Positions 8,059-17,239 of a DNA stretch of 64,000 bases are shown piece after piece. Each line of letters opens with the position of its first letter. Position 1 is the first letter of the stretch. Origin of the DNA: Mesorhizobium loti CJ3sym (GTDB taxonomy: Bacteria; Pseudomonadota; Alphaproteobacteria; Rhizobiales; Rhizobiaceae); the NCBI RefSeq assembly GCF_000472785.1, contig NZ_AXAL01000026.1, positions 1 through 64,000 of the forward strand, in the 5' to 3' direction. The notes below the pieces were generated by a model. The model made no database searches. It was not told the DNA's origin and saw nothing but the letters and a program-made list of their open reading frames with translations. The translations under genes were made by a program, and so were the position numbers.

Positions 8059-8984
8059 ACTGTTTCAGGCCAGGTTGCGGCGACCATGGCCAGCGTTTCG
8101 GCCCGGTCCGGTGCGCCGAGCCTGCCGCCGAAGCGCTGGCATTTGAGCGCGGCGGCCGCACTGGCAAAGCGCAAGGCCTGCTCGACCGGCGTGGCTTCCG
8201 CCAGTCCGACGGCAAAGGCGCCATGAAAGACGTCGCCGGCGGCCAGCGTGTCGACCGCCTTGATTTTTGGCGCCGCGACATGACGGGATGATCTGGCAGC
8301 GCGGTCGAACCACCAAGTGCCTGCCGCGCCGCCGGTGACCGCGACGAATGCGTCGGTGCGGGAGGCGAGGTCGGTGCATGCAGACTCAAGGTCCAACGCC
8401 TGGCCGCATATGATGCGGACCGCCGGCTCTGAGGCGACAATGTGAGAAGCCAGCGGCAACAGTTGCTCCAGCACCGCCAGCGGCGCGGTGTCGGCATCGA
8501 GAATCGCCGGTCGGCCTATGGCGTGCGCCGCTTTCAGGGCAAGCGCCGCGGCCCCCGGCCAGCGCACGTCGGCCAGTACGGCGTCAAACGCGGTGATGTC
8601 CGCGAAAGGCAAAGCCTCGGGATCGGCTTGGGCACGCCTATCGTAGAAAGGCACGATGATGCGTTCGCCATGGGCGTCGACCACGATCGAAGCCAGTGCG
8701 GAGCGGGCGCCCCCGACACGGCGCACATAGCTGCAATCGACGCCCTCGGCCTCGATCCCGGCAACCAGCTGACCGCCGACCGAATCATCGCCGGCGCTCG
8801 CCCAAAGCGATACCTCGGCGCCGAGGCGCCTTGCGGCGCAGGCAGCGCTCGTGGCCATGCCCGAGGCGATCTGGACACCGTCGGAGGCGATGAATTTTCC
8901 CTGATGCGTGGGCAGCGTCTCGACACGCAGGATGGTGTCCAGCGTCAATGCACCGACACTCAGGAGCCGCACAGGTCTTGCCAT
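8055..8984 (-). CDS. PfkB-family sugar kinase
   Basis: The protein has 309 residues with a ribokinase fold. The N-terminus reads LLSVGALTLDTIL. The C-terminal signature VDTLAAGDVFHGAF contains the catalytic Asp and the GAGD-like anion hole (here AAGD). The substrate is a small sugar or nucleoside, not identifiable from motifs. It starts 7 bases after the stop of the DUF2125 gene on the same strand, so the two are probably co-transcribed. Its stop overlaps that of tyrC. Confidence 0.9.
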   Translation of the reverse strand: MARPVRLLSVGALTLDTILRVETLPTHQGKFIASDGVQIASGMATSAACAARRLGAEVSLWASAGDDSVGGQLVAGIEAEGVDCSYVRRVGGARSALASIVVDAHGERIIVPFYDRRAQADPEALPFADITAFDAVLADVRWPGAAALALKAAHAIGRPAILDADTAPLAVLEQLLPLASHIVASEPAVRIICGQALDLESACTDLASRTDAFVAVTGGAAGTWWFDRAARSSRHVAAPKIKAVDTLAAGDVFHGAFAVGLAEATPVEQALRFASAAAALKCQRFGGRLGAPDRAETLAMVAATWPETV

Positions 8985-8991
8985 GGCAGCG

Positions 8992-9990
8992 CTATTGCAC
9001 CGGCTTGATCTTGCCCAGCGGGATGAAGCCGAGCGAAGCCTTGCCCTTGTTCACTTTCAACGGCATCGACGGTTCGCTGCCGAGCATGGCCAGCGCGGCG
9101 AACCCCTGTTGGATCGCGTTCTTCTGCTCCGGTATGGCGCCGGCAAGAATGGTTGCGACGGCCTTCGGATCCTTGATCTTGATCATCAGATCGGCGTCGA
9201 TCAGGCCTTCGGTGTCGACCGACAGCGGCCCGGAAACGGTGACACGCGCAGTCCCCGACGACAAATCGAGGTTGCGGATTTGGATGCTCTGGCCGCGCAG
9301 GCTTTTCAGTTGCGTGCCGATCAGCGCAAGGCCGTTCTTGAGGGACACGTCGCCGCTGGCGTCGAGCGCCGGCAGCACGCGCCCGCCGATCGCATCGGGG
9401 TCGATCTCGAGATCGCCAAAGCTGCCGAGATAGTCGAGATCCACGCCATTTGGCTGCAATTGGCCCGCCGCCTTGCCGGCGCTGAACAGTTCGACCGGAT
9501 CGGTGTCGTCCGCCGGATCGGTCTGGCCCGACAGGCCGTCGGCCTGCAGCGATATGCGCTGCGGCAGCGGGTACCACAATTTGACATTGGCCTGCAGATT
9601 GTCCCAGTCGATCCACAGCGGCGTCATGCCGGGGACGGAGGTTCTGAGCGGACCGCGCAGATTGGCAACCGGCGATAGGGGTTGGACGATCTGGGCGACC
9701 GCATTGAAACTGCCGGCCGAGGCGGCGATGTTCTTGGCATCGTCCTCGTAAGCAAGGTTGTCGCAGGAGACCGTGAAGCTCAAGGGATAGCCGCTGACCT
9801 GGAGGTTGGCGCAGCCAGCCTCGACGCCGCTCTTGTTGAGCGTGGCAACAGCCTTGTCGGCCTCCGTCCTGACCCGGTCAGCCAGATAGAACCAGCCGCC
9901 GCTGTAGATGGCAAACAGCACAACGATGAACGCCACAAGCCAGAACAGGCCACGGCGGGACTTTGGTTGGCGTTCGTCACTTGACGTCAT
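8992..9990 (-). CDS. DUF2125 membrane-anchored protein
   Basis: The protein has 332 residues. One N-terminal membrane segment (FWLVAFIVVLFAIYSGGWFYLA, about residues 16-37, quoted in part by position) is followed by a long beta-rich domain in the periplasm. This domain matches DUF2125, an alphaproteobacterial family of unknown role found near hisC/tyrC in rhizobia. I chose ATG 9990. The frame continues back to 10251, but that part is Cys- and Pro-rich without similarity and runs into the divergent ChaC promoter. An envelope role is likely, but the function is unknown. Confidence 0.8.
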   Translation of the reverse strand: MTSSDERQPKSRRGLFWLVAFIVVLFAIYSGGWFYLADRVRTEADKAVATLNKSGVEAGCANLQVSGYPLSFTVSCDNLAYEDDAKNIAASAGSFNAVAQIVQPLSPVANLRGPLRTSVPGMTPLWIDWDNLQANVKLWYPLPQRISLQADGLSGQTDPADDTDPVELFSAGKAAGQLQPNGVDLDYLGSFGDLEIDPDAIGGRVLPALDASGDVSLKNGLALIGTQLKSLRGQSIQIRNLDLSSGTARVTVSGPLSVDTEGLIDADLMIKIKDPKAVATILAGAIPEQKNAIQQGFAALAMLGSEPSMPLKVNKGKASLGFIPLGKIKPVQ

Positions 9991-10125
9991 GCTTTGGCTC
10001 TCATTAACGCATGGGTATTGGTGGACGGAGCTTCGATTCCGACAACAATAGGTAGACAGACACGGACGGAAAAAACACCGATTCGGATGCGGTGTCGGCA
10101 ATCTTTTGCAATCAGGCGCGGCGAT

Positions 10126-10656
10126 ATGGGCGATTTTTGGGTGTTTGGCTACGGTTCGCTGATCTGGCGGCCGGGTTTCGCACATGTCGAAACACAACGC
10201 GCGCGCCTCTATGGCTACCGGCGCTCGCTTTGCGTCTATTCCTTCGTGCATCGCGGCACGCGCCAGCGGCCGGGGCTGGTGCTCGGCCTCGACCGTGGCG
10301 GTTCCTGCATCGGCCTCGCTTTCCGTGTGCGAGGCGAACTGCGCGACGAGGTCATTGCCTATCTGCGCGAGCGTGAGCTGGTCACATCAGTCTATCTCGA
10401 GCGCATGCTCAAAATTCGCCTCGACGGCGGCCGTACGGTCGAGGCGGTGGCCTACATCGCCGACCGCAAGCATGAGCAATATGCCGGCGCGCTGGACGCT
10501 GCCCACGCGGCGGGAGTGGTGCGTGGCGCGGTCGGCCAATCCGGCAACAATGAGGATTATGTGCTCAGTACGCTCGAACACCTCGAGGCGCTCGGCATTC
10601 GCGACCACTGGCTTGAAGATGTCGCCAGGCGGGTCGCGCCCGGCGTTACATCGTGA
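10126..10656 (+). CDS. ChaC-like gamma-glutamylcyclotransferase
   Basis: The protein has 176 residues. It opens with FWVFGYGSLIWRPGF, the ChaC signature: the YGSL loop binds the gamma-glutamyl group. A later SVYLERMLKI segment carries the Glu expected in the active site. ChaC enzymes split glutathione into 5-oxoproline and Cys-Gly in the cytoplasm. I chose ATG 10126, which places the motif at the N-terminus as in the family. The frame extends back to 9994, but that part has no similarity. It overlaps the end of the convergent oxidoreductase by 11 bases. Confidence 0.85.
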   Translation: MGDFWVFGYGSLIWRPGFAHVETQRARLYGYRRSLCVYSFVHRGTRQRPGLVLGLDRGGSCIGLAFRVRGELRDEVIAYLRERELVTSVYLERMLKIRLDGGRTVEAVAYIADRKHEQYAGALDAAHAAGVVRGAVGQSGNNEDYVLSTLEHLEALGIRDHWLEDVARRVAPGVTS

Positions 10657-11638
10657 AGATCTGCTTTCCCAAATCGGCGCGGTCCAGGCTGTTGGCGACG
10701 GCAAGCTCGAACGACGGCAGCCGATGAATTCCGCCGACTGGAACATGGAAATCCGGCTGGCCGAAGACGTCGATGATCCTGCGCAGGATCGGGCCGTCAG
10801 CTTTGGCGGGTGGCGAGAAGAAGTAGCGATAGACGTTGGCCTTGATCTGAAGGCCGCTGAGCAGCACGTCGAAATTGTGCAATTCAAAGCGTTCCGCGCT
10901 CATACCGCCATTGATGACCATCTGGCCTCCGAGCGCGAGGCAGCGGATCAGTTCGCCGCTGACAGGGCCACCGACATTGTCGATGACGCCGTTCAGTCCT
11001 TTGCCTCCGGTGATGTCCGTTACTGTTTCCCGAATCCCGACCTCAAGCTTTGAGAGGTCAAGAACGGCGGCCGCGCCGCGCATTTTCAGGTCCAGTCCGT
11101 CATGCACGCGCCGCACCACGGACAACACGTTGATGCCGCGCCGCTGCGCGAATTGCATGACCATTGTCGACACAGATGAATAGCCGGCGGTGACGGCCAG
11201 CCACTGACCCGGCTGGACGCGGGAATCGTCCAGCAAATCCCATGCGGTAATCGGATTGACCATCTGCGCGGCGCGTTCGAGCGGATAGTCCGCCGGCAAC
11301 GGGATCAGCCATTCGGCAGGAACAACGGCATATTCGGCCCAGCTGTTGTAGTGGCTGAAGGCGACCAGCGTGCCGGGCTGCAGACCGACACCGGCACCGA
11401 CCTGCTCTACAATGCCGGCCCCATGATTTCCGGCGACCTGCCTGGGAAAGACCGGCTTCTTCGGCTCCGGGTAGAGATTTTCGATGAACAGGAAGTCGCC
11501 CGGGTTGATCGAGGCCGAAACCATCCTCACCAGCACCTCATTGTCGCCGACCCGGGGATCCGGAATGTCGTCGAGATAGAGCACATCCCGCGGCGAGCCG
11601 ACCGTGTCGAATACAATTGCTTTCATGTCTGCCTCCAA
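10646..11638 (-). CDS. MDR-family NAD(P)-dependent oxidoreductase
   Basis: The protein has 330 residues of the medium-chain dehydrogenase/reductase superfamily, quinone or enoyl reductase side. The N-terminal GroES-like domain has VLVRMVSASINPGDFLFI. The Rossmann half has WLAVTAGYSSVSTMVMQFA in place of a canonical glycine-rich loop, and GVIDNVGG later. No structural zinc Cys cluster is present. The substrate is unknown. It diverges from a broken GlxA-type regulator at 11776, which was probably its controller. A second start (MKAIVF) lies four codons inside and would be the normal family N-terminus. Confidence 0.8.
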   Translation of the reverse strand: MEADMKAIVFDTVGSPRDVLYLDDIPDPRVGDNEVLVRMVSASINPGDFLFIENLYPEPKKPVFPRQVAGNHGAGIVEQVGAGVGLQPGTLVAFSHYNSWAEYAVVPAEWLIPLPADYPLERAAQMVNPITAWDLLDDSRVQPGQWLAVTAGYSSVSTMVMQFAQRRGINVLSVVRRVHDGLDLKMRGAAAVLDLSKLEVGIRETVTDITGGKGLNGVIDNVGGPVSGELIRCLALGGQMVINGGMSAERFELHNFDVLLSGLQIKANVYRYFFSPPAKADGPILRRIIDVFGQPDFHVPVGGIHRLPSFELAVANSLDRADLGKQIFTM

Positions 11639-11775
11639 TGGCGAGCCCTGGCGCGATGGCCGCGCCGACTGTGGCGGGAAGCTAGGATTGCTTCGGGGAA
11701 ATCAGAATTGGCAGATTTGACAATCTATGTGCTAAATTTGCCAGATGCATCGAGCCGCATAGCCAGAGGATTCTG

Positions 11776-12386
11776 ATGAGCCCTGTCCACGTCGTGATCT
11801 GGTTGCCATCGACCTTCTATTCGGCGGTCGCCGCGACCCTCGTCGAGATGTTCGACATGGTGAACACTATCCGCCGCGAACAGGTGCTCTCCTTCGAATT
11901 CGTGGCGCGGCAGCCGGATGCCGCCACCACGCCCGGAATTTCGTTTCAGACGAAGCGCGAGCCGTCGCGGCGAATGGACGTGCTGATCCTGCTCGCCATG
12001 CCCGGCATGCAGATACCGGAGCTGGTCACCTCGCTGGAGGAAGAGAGCCGCCATGCGGCGCCGATCATCGCCAGGGCGCAGCGTTGTCGAAAAAGCAGTT
12101 GCGGGGGCTGGACCTTGCGTTTCTCTGCAAGGGGCTCGGACTAACGCCAAGGACACTTGCTCGCCGGTTCTCCGAGGAATTGCATACCACGCCTGGACGC
12201 TGGATTCAGGATCAGCGCATCGAAGCGGCCAAGACGTTGTTGGAGAGCACAAAGCTTGGTGTTCTCGAAGTCTGCTATCAGGTCGGCTACCAGGATGCGG
12301 CATCTTTCAGCCGGCTGTTTGCCCGCGCGGTAGGTCTGCCGCCAGGTGAATACCGGCGGCAGAACCAGGAGCTTGCAGCTGTCTGA
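11776..12386 (+). pseudogene. GlxA/AraC-type regulator with internal deletion
   Basis: The 5' part (11776-12144) encodes the first half of a DJ-1/PfpI-like sensing domain, from MSPVHVVIWLPSTFY to about HAAPIIARAQ. The similarity stops there and the frame ends at 12144. A second frame (about 12084-12386) encodes an intact AraC-type double helix-turn-helix: LDLAFLCKGLGLTPRTLARR, then AAKTLLESTKLGVLEVCYQ and FSRLFARAVGLPPGEY. An intact GlxA-like protein has about 320 residues. Here the middle, roughly 115 codons, is gone and the halves are out of frame. The C-terminal piece could be translated from TTG 12084, but this is doubtful. Confidence 0.8.
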
Positions 12387-12569
12387 TATGCGAAGGACCC
12401 AACCCGGCATCCGCGCCCTGGCTGGCGCGGGGATAGCGCCTTTGTGAAGCGCTGGCTCTGCGGAAAAAAGCAATCAGGCCTTTGACCTCGACAAGGCAAG
12501 ACCTAGGTTAGACCTCGAATATCAGCCGGCGGGCATTGGCCCGCCCCCCAATCATCCCGGAGATCCGCC

Positions 12570-13517
12570 TTGCAGAAACGCCGTCTCGGTCGCACCGACC
12601 TTTCCATCGCGCCACTGGTTCTGGGCGGCAATGTCTTCGGCTGGACCGCCGACGAGAAAACCTCTTTCGATCTGCTCGACCGCTTCGTCGGGGCTGGCCT
12701 GAATGCGGTCGACACAGCGGACGCCTATTCACGCTGGGTTCCCGGCCATAAGGGCGGTGAATCCGAAACCATCATCGGCAGCTGGATGAAAGCGTGTGGC
12801 AACCGCGACAAGGTGGTGGTGATCACCAAGGTCGGTTCGGATATGGGGCAGGGTCACAAGGACCTGTCCGCCGCCTATATCGAGAAGGCGGTCGACGCGT
12901 CGCTGAAGCGGCTGCAGACCGACGCCATCGATCTCTATCTGTCGCACTGGCCGGACCCTTCGACGCCCTATGAGGAAACGCTCGGCGCCTACGAGAAGCT
13001 GCTTGCCAAGGGCAAGGTCCGCCATATCGGCTGTTCGAACCTCGATGCCGGCCAGTTGCGCGCCGCACTGGACGTGGCGAGCCTGCGCAGCCTGCCGCGC
13101 TATGAGGTGCTGCAGCCGGAATACAATCTCTACGATCGCTCCTCCTTCGACGGCCCGCTGCACGATCTTTGCGCGGCCGAGGATATCGGCGTCATCACCT
13201 ATTTCAGCCTGGCCAAGGGCTTCCTGAGCGGCAAGTACCGCAGCGAAGCCGATCTTGGCCAAAGCCCGCGTGGCGGTGGGGTGAAGGACTACCTCAATGC
13301 GCGCGGCATGCGCATCCTGGCGGCACTCGACGCGGTGTCGGCAAGGCATTCGGCCAAGCAGGCTGAAGTGGCGCTTGCCTGGGTTATCGCGCGGCCAGGT
13401 GTCACTGCACCGATCGCCAGTGCGACCAAGCCGGATCAGATGGACAGCCTGATCCGGGCAGCGTCGCTCAAATTGACCGCCGACGACATGGCCGAACTCG
13501 ACAAGGCGAGCGCCTGA
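12570..13517 (+). CDS. Aldo/keto reductase
   Basis: The protein has 315 residues in a TIM barrel of the AKR superfamily, reducing aldehydes or ketones with NADPH. It begins QKRRLGRTDLSIAPLVLGG and shows NAVDTADAYSRW with the catalytic Asp and Tyr, DLYLSHWPD (His), and a C-terminal nucleotide-binding segment APIASATKPDQM. The start is a TTG at 12570, supported by GGAGA nine bases upstream and by the family N-terminus. No in-frame ATG lies near. It is most like the AKR11/13-type general stress reductases, though the substrate is unknown. Confidence 0.9.
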   Translation: MQKRRLGRTDLSIAPLVLGGNVFGWTADEKTSFDLLDRFVGAGLNAVDTADAYSRWVPGHKGGESETIIGSWMKACGNRDKVVVITKVGSDMGQGHKDLSAAYIEKAVDASLKRLQTDAIDLYLSHWPDPSTPYEETLGAYEKLLAKGKVRHIGCSNLDAGQLRAALDVASLRSLPRYEVLQPEYNLYDRSSFDGPLHDLCAAEDIGVITYFSLAKGFLSGKYRSEADLGQSPRGGGVKDYLNARGMRILAALDAVSARHSAKQAEVALAWVIARPGVTAPIASATKPDQMDSLIRAASLKLTADDMAELDKASA

Positions 13518-13607
13518 AGCTTCCGGCGCCTCTCTACGCACGAACGTCCAAGACCACCCTCCTGTCTTGCCTTACCGTCCTTCGCTCGGGGCAGGACAGA
13601 GGGTGAA

Positions 13608-14234
13608 ATGGCCGGACCGCTTCTTTCGCAGCCGGATTTCTGGCAACCGCTGCTAGCGTTGGTGCTTGCCGCCACGGTCGTCATGGGCAGTCCAGGGCCG
13701 GCGACGATAAGCGTCACCGCCGTTGGGGCAGCCTTTGGCCTGCGGGATTCATGGTTATACGCCTGCGGGATCGTTCTGGGCACGATCGCCGTGCTGCTGG
13801 TTGTGGCAACCGGGGTCGTGGCGGTGCTCACGTCGATGCCGAAACTGGCGCCGTTGCTGCTGCTGGCGTCGGCGGCGTACTTTCTCTATCTCGCCTTCAA
13901 GATTGCCACGGCCCCACCGCTGGCGGCACGCGACGCTGAAGCCTCGCGCCCGACATGGCTGGCCGGGTTTCTCCTGGCTGTCGCCAATCCGAAAGCCTAT
14001 GTGGCGATCGCGGCCGTGTTTGCCGGCGCCTCTTTGAAACAGGGCGGTGCCGAACTTGGCCTATGGCTGAAGCTGACGGTCCTGGCGGTAATGATCGTGA
14101 TAATCCACGCCGTGTGGCTTCTCGCCGGAGCGGCATTCGCGCGTTTTCTGCGCAAGCCAGTCACTTCCCGGATCATCAATCTGGTCTTTGCCGCGACGCT
14201 GGTGCTGACTACGGTACTGGCGGTGTTCGGCTGA
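13608..14234 (+). CDS. LysE-family amino-acid exporter
   Basis: The protein has 208 residues with about six membrane segments. The family signature near the N-terminus reads VMGSPGPATISVTAVGAAFG, and a second conserved loop is AVANPKAYVAI. LysE/RhtB proteins export amino acids or derivatives through the inner membrane. The substrate is not predictable. It follows the aldo/keto reductase by 90 bases on the same strand with no clear terminator between, and converges on plsC. Confidence 0.9.
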   Translation: MAGPLLSQPDFWQPLLALVLAATVVMGSPGPATISVTAVGAAFGLRDSWLYACGIVLGTIAVLLVVATGVVAVLTSMPKLAPLLLLASAAYFLYLAFKIATAPPLAARDAEASRPTWLAGFLLAVANPKAYVAIAAVFAGASLKQGGAELGLWLKLTVLAVMIVIIHAVWLLAGAAFARFLRKPVTSRIINLVFAATLVLTTVLAVFG

Positions 14235-14255
14235 TCGTTAGGCGAAGAGCTTTCT

Positions 14256-15044
14256 TCAGGCTTTCACGCCAAGTTCCTGCAAGCGCTTCACCGCGGTCGG
14301 CGGCAACTCCGGCGGGTTTGGTGCACGCGCCGCCTCGATGAGAAGCTGGTCGCAGGCAGCTTCCGTCTCACCGATCAGCCGGGCCATGAATTCGTCCTTG
14401 CCGAGGCCGGGCGGGATCGGCGGCAGGAAGCGCGCCTTGACGGTGCCGGGGTAGCGCAGGAATTTGCGGCGCGGCCAGTAGAGCCCGGCGACATGGGCAA
14501 CAGGCACCACGGGCACGCCAAGTTGCGCATAGATTTCGACGATGCCGTATTTGTAGGCTGGCTCGTCGCCTGGCGCCCGGCGCGTGCCCTCGGGATAGAT
14601 GATCAGCTGGCGTGGATTGCGCGCCATCTCCGCCTTGGTCGCGGCGACCACTGCCTTCAGCGCTTTCGAACGGCTGCCACGATGCACCGGGATCATGCGC
14701 ATCTTCATGATGTACCAGCCGAAGAACGGGATCCAGGTGAGTTCCCGCTTCAGGATGTAGAGCGGGTCCTGGAGGAAGGGGAAGAAAGCGATGGCGTCCC
14801 AGAATGACTGGTGCTTGGGCGCCAGGATGAAGGAGCCTTCGGGCAGGTTTTCCTGCCCGGTAATCTCGCTCCTGGTGCCGGCGATCTTGTCATAGAGCCA
14901 CATGCAGGTGCGCGACCAGAATTTCGGCACGAACCAGGCGAGGTGACGGGGCGACAGGAAATAGAAGGGGGTCCAGAGGATCATCTGGACGATCAGATTG
15001 ACGTAGAAGACGAAGTTGAACGCCAGCGATCTGACATAGAGCAT
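14256..15044 (-). CDS. plsC: 1-acyl-sn-glycerol-3-phosphate acyltransferase
   Basis: The protein has 262 residues. An N-terminal membrane segment (FNFVFYVNLIVQMILW) is followed by the acyltransferase block: KHQSFWDAIAF holds the H-(4)-D motif, IPVHRGS follows, and YPEGTRRAPG is the phosphate-binding motif III. It converts lysophosphatidic acid to phosphatidic acid at the inner membrane. Rhizobial genomes usually place it near ydcF and ftsEX. Here about 2.8 kb of LysR and redox genes separate them. Confidence 0.9.
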   Translation of the reverse strand: MLYVRSLAFNFVFYVNLIVQMILWTPFYFLSPRHLAWFVPKFWSRTCMWLYDKIAGTRSEITGQENLPEGSFILAPKHQSFWDAIAFFPFLQDPLYILKRELTWIPFFGWYIMKMRMIPVHRGSRSKALKAVVAATKAEMARNPRQLIIYPEGTRRAPGDEPAYKYGIVEIYAQLGVPVVPVAHVAGLYWPRRKFLRYPGTVKARFLPPIPPGLGKDEFMARLIGETEAACDQLLIEAARAPNPPELPPTAVKRLQELGVKA

Positions 15045-15116
15045 GGGGGAGGTCCGGTGAGGAAGTGTGCGTTGGTTACACCAAGCGCGGGGAAAAAGGA
15101 AACACCGCGATGCGGC

Positions 15117-16028
15117 TCATTCCTGCCAGGTGGCCTGCGCCAGACGTTCCCTGAGGCGCGGCGCTGCGAAGTCGAGGAATGCGCGTAGTTTCACGGGCAG
15201 CCGCCCGTGGCCGGCATGCACGAGGTTCACCGGCCAGGGCTCTGGTTCGAATTCCCTCAGCACGGGGCGCAGTGTTCCCGACCGGACAGCGGCGACGATC
15301 TGGTAGGAGAGCACCCGCGTCATCCCGACGCCGGCGATTGCGGCATCGATCGCCGCCTCGGCGGTGTTGACCCGAAGTCGTGAGCGGACCGGCACGGAAA
15401 AGTCGGCCTTGTCCACCGCGAAGGTCCAGGTGGCGAGAGAGCTGAGGCCCTCGAAAGTGATGCAGCTTTGCGTCTCGAGATCTCCTGGGGTTTTCGGAGT
15501 GCCCCGGTCCGCCAAATAGGCTGGGCTTGCGCAGACGATATGACCAATCGAACCGACCTTGATGGCGACCAGGCGCGAATCCGGCAATCGGCCGATGCGG
15601 ATGGCGAGGTCGATATGGTCCTCGGCCAATTGGCTTATCCTGTCACCGAGCGTCAGGCGGATATCCACCTGCGGGTAGGCGGCAAGGAAGGCATTGATGA
15701 TCGGCAGCACATGAAGACGGCCAAAGACGATCGGCGCGGTGATGATCAGCTCACCCGTGGGGGCGCTGTATTCGCCACCGGCGACGCGTTCGGCCTCGCC
15801 GACCTCATCGAGAATGCGGCGACAGGCGGCCAGATAGGCGTCGCCCGCGTCGGTCAGCGTCAAGCGTCGCGTCGAGCGGTTTAGCAGGCGTGTCTTCAGA
15901 TGCCGTTCCAGCTCGGAGACCTTGCGGCTGACAGTTGCCAGCGGAACGCCCGAACGGCGTGCGGCAGCGGAAAGGCTGCCGGCCTCCGCCGCCGCGACGA
16001 AAAGAGACATGGCCTCAATACGATCCAT
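15117..16028 (-). CDS. LysR-family transcriptional regulator
   Basis: The protein has 303 residues. The N-terminal winged helix-turn-helix reads MDRIEAMSLFVAAAEAGSLS, then RRSGVPLATVSRKVSELE, typical of the MexT/PA-type 'LysR with MDRIEAM' subgroup. The C-terminal two-lobed domain would bind a small effector. It diverges from the redox operon at 16131 across a 102-base gap, the usual layout of a LysR regulator and its target. The effector is unknown. Confidence 0.9.
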   Translation of the reverse strand: MDRIEAMSLFVAAAEAGSLSAAARRSGVPLATVSRKVSELERHLKTRLLNRSTRRLTLTDAGDAYLAACRRILDEVGEAERVAGGEYSAPTGELIITAPIVFGRLHVLPIINAFLAAYPQVDIRLTLGDRISQLAEDHIDLAIRIGRLPDSRLVAIKVGSIGHIVCASPAYLADRGTPKTPGDLETQSCITFEGLSSLATWTFAVDKADFSVPVRSRLRVNTAEAAIDAAIAGVGMTRVLSYQIVAAVRSGTLRPVLREFEPEPWPVNLVHAGHGRLPVKLRAFLDFAAPRLRERLAQATWQE

Positions 16029-16130
16029 TGCTTCTTCCAGAAACTGAGAAGGTATGTTGCAAACATGGCATCTACGTCCTCAAGATGGAAGGATGCATAT
16101 GGGGAGCGAACCTGAAGAAGGAAGTCCCCC

Positions 16131-16682
16131 ATGTCTCGTATCGCCACGCCTTCGTCAATTGCTGCCGCCCCGGCTGCCGCACAGCCGATGTTACATGCCG
16201 TTGAAAAGCAGCTCGGTGTGGTGCCGAACCTGTTTCGGATGGTCGCCAACAGTCCCGCCGCGCTCGAAGGCTATCTCGGCATGTCGGGGGCGCTGGCCAA
16301 GGGGCGGCTGTCGGCGCCGACGCGCGAGCGCATTGCGCTGGCGGTCGCCGAGATCAATGGCTGCAGCTATTGTCTTTCCGCGCACACCTATCTCGGCAAG
16401 AATCTGGCAAGGCTGAGCGATGCCGAGATAATCGCCAATCGCCATGGTGGTTCCGCGGATCCGAAAGCGGCCGCGGCGGTGCGTTTTGCCGCCAGGGTTG
16501 CGCAAAGCCGTGGGCATGTCGGCGACGATGATCTCTCCGCGGTCAGGATGGCGGGCTATGATGATGGGGAGATCGTCGAGATCGTCCAGCATGTCGCCCT
16601 GAATGTCTGGACCAACTATATCAACGAGGTTGCCAGGACCGTGATCGATTTTCCGGTTGTCTCTGCCCGCGATGCTGCCTGA
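16131..16682 (+). CDS. Carboxymuconolactone decarboxylase-type alkylhydroperoxidase
   Basis: The protein has 183 residues. The CMD/AhpD-like fold carries NGCSYCLSAH at about residues 78-87, giving the C-(2)-C pair with the downstream His typical of peroxidatic AhpD proteins. It likely reduces peroxides or shuttles electrons in the cytoplasm. It is the first gene of a plus-strand set with the DUF1348 and flavin-reductase-like genes, opposite a LysR gene that probably controls it. Confidence 0.85.
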   Translation: MSRIATPSSIAAAPAAAQPMLHAVEKQLGVVPNLFRMVANSPAALEGYLGMSGALAKGRLSAPTRERIALAVAEINGCSYCLSAHTYLGKNLARLSDAEIIANRHGGSADPKAAAAVRFAARVAQSRGHVGDDDLSAVRMAGYDDGEIVEIVQHVALNVWTNYINEVARTVIDFPVVSARDAA

Positions 16683-16741
16683 ATGCGGATAGGGTCGGCG
16701 GTATCGGCCGATGCACCCCCTTCATGTCGCAGAGGAATCCC

Positions 16742-17212
16742 ATGTCCGAAAACCGTCCGCCGCTTCCACCTTTCACCGCCGAGACCGCAGCGCAGAAGGC
16801 ACGCATGGCCGAGGATGCCTGGAACTCGCGCGATCCGGCACGGGTCGCGCTTGCGTATACGACGGACAGCCGCTGGCGCAACCGGGCCGAATTCCTGCAA
16901 GGCCGCGATGCCATCCAGGCCTTCCTGACACGCAAATGGAGCCGCGAGCTCGACTACCGGCTGATCAAGGAAGTCTGGGCCTTCCACGGCAACCGCATCG
17001 CCGTGCGCTTCGCTTATGAATGGCACGACGACAGCGGTTCCTGGTTCCGCAGCTACGGCAACGAGAACTGGGAATTCGACGAACATGGGCTGATGCGCCT
17101 GCGTATCGCCAGCATCAACGACCTGCCGATCGGCGAGGCCGACCGCAAGTACCATTGGCCGCTTGGGCGCCGCCCGGATGACCACCCATCATTGTCGGAG
17201 CTCGGGCTTTAA
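16742..17212 (+). CDS. DUF1348 (NTF2-like) protein
   Basis: The protein has 156 residues with a SnoaL/NTF2-like cone fold. It begins MSENRPPLPPFTAETAAQKA and has EDAWNSRDPARVALAYT, the first family helix, then YRLIKEVWAFHGNRIAVRF and SWFRSYGNENWEFD. DUF1348 is common beside oxidoreductase genes and its reaction is unknown. I prefer ATG 16742, preceded by GAGGAA, over ATG 16724. The gap to its neighbours (59 and 27 bases) supports an operon. Confidence 0.85.
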   Translation: MSENRPPLPPFTAETAAQKARMAEDAWNSRDPARVALAYTTDSRWRNRAEFLQGRDAIQAFLTRKWSRELDYRLIKEVWAFHGNRIAVRFAYEWHDDSGSWFRSYGNENWEFDEHGLMRLRIASINDLPIGEADRKYHWPLGRRPDDHPSLSELGL

Positions 17213-17239
17213 ACTCCCGCTCTGGCCCAGGAAGTTTCG

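Noticed and set aside
12405..12435. CCGCGCC/GGCGCGG hairpin after the broken regulator
   Set aside because: No T-run follows on either strand, so a terminator call is not supported.
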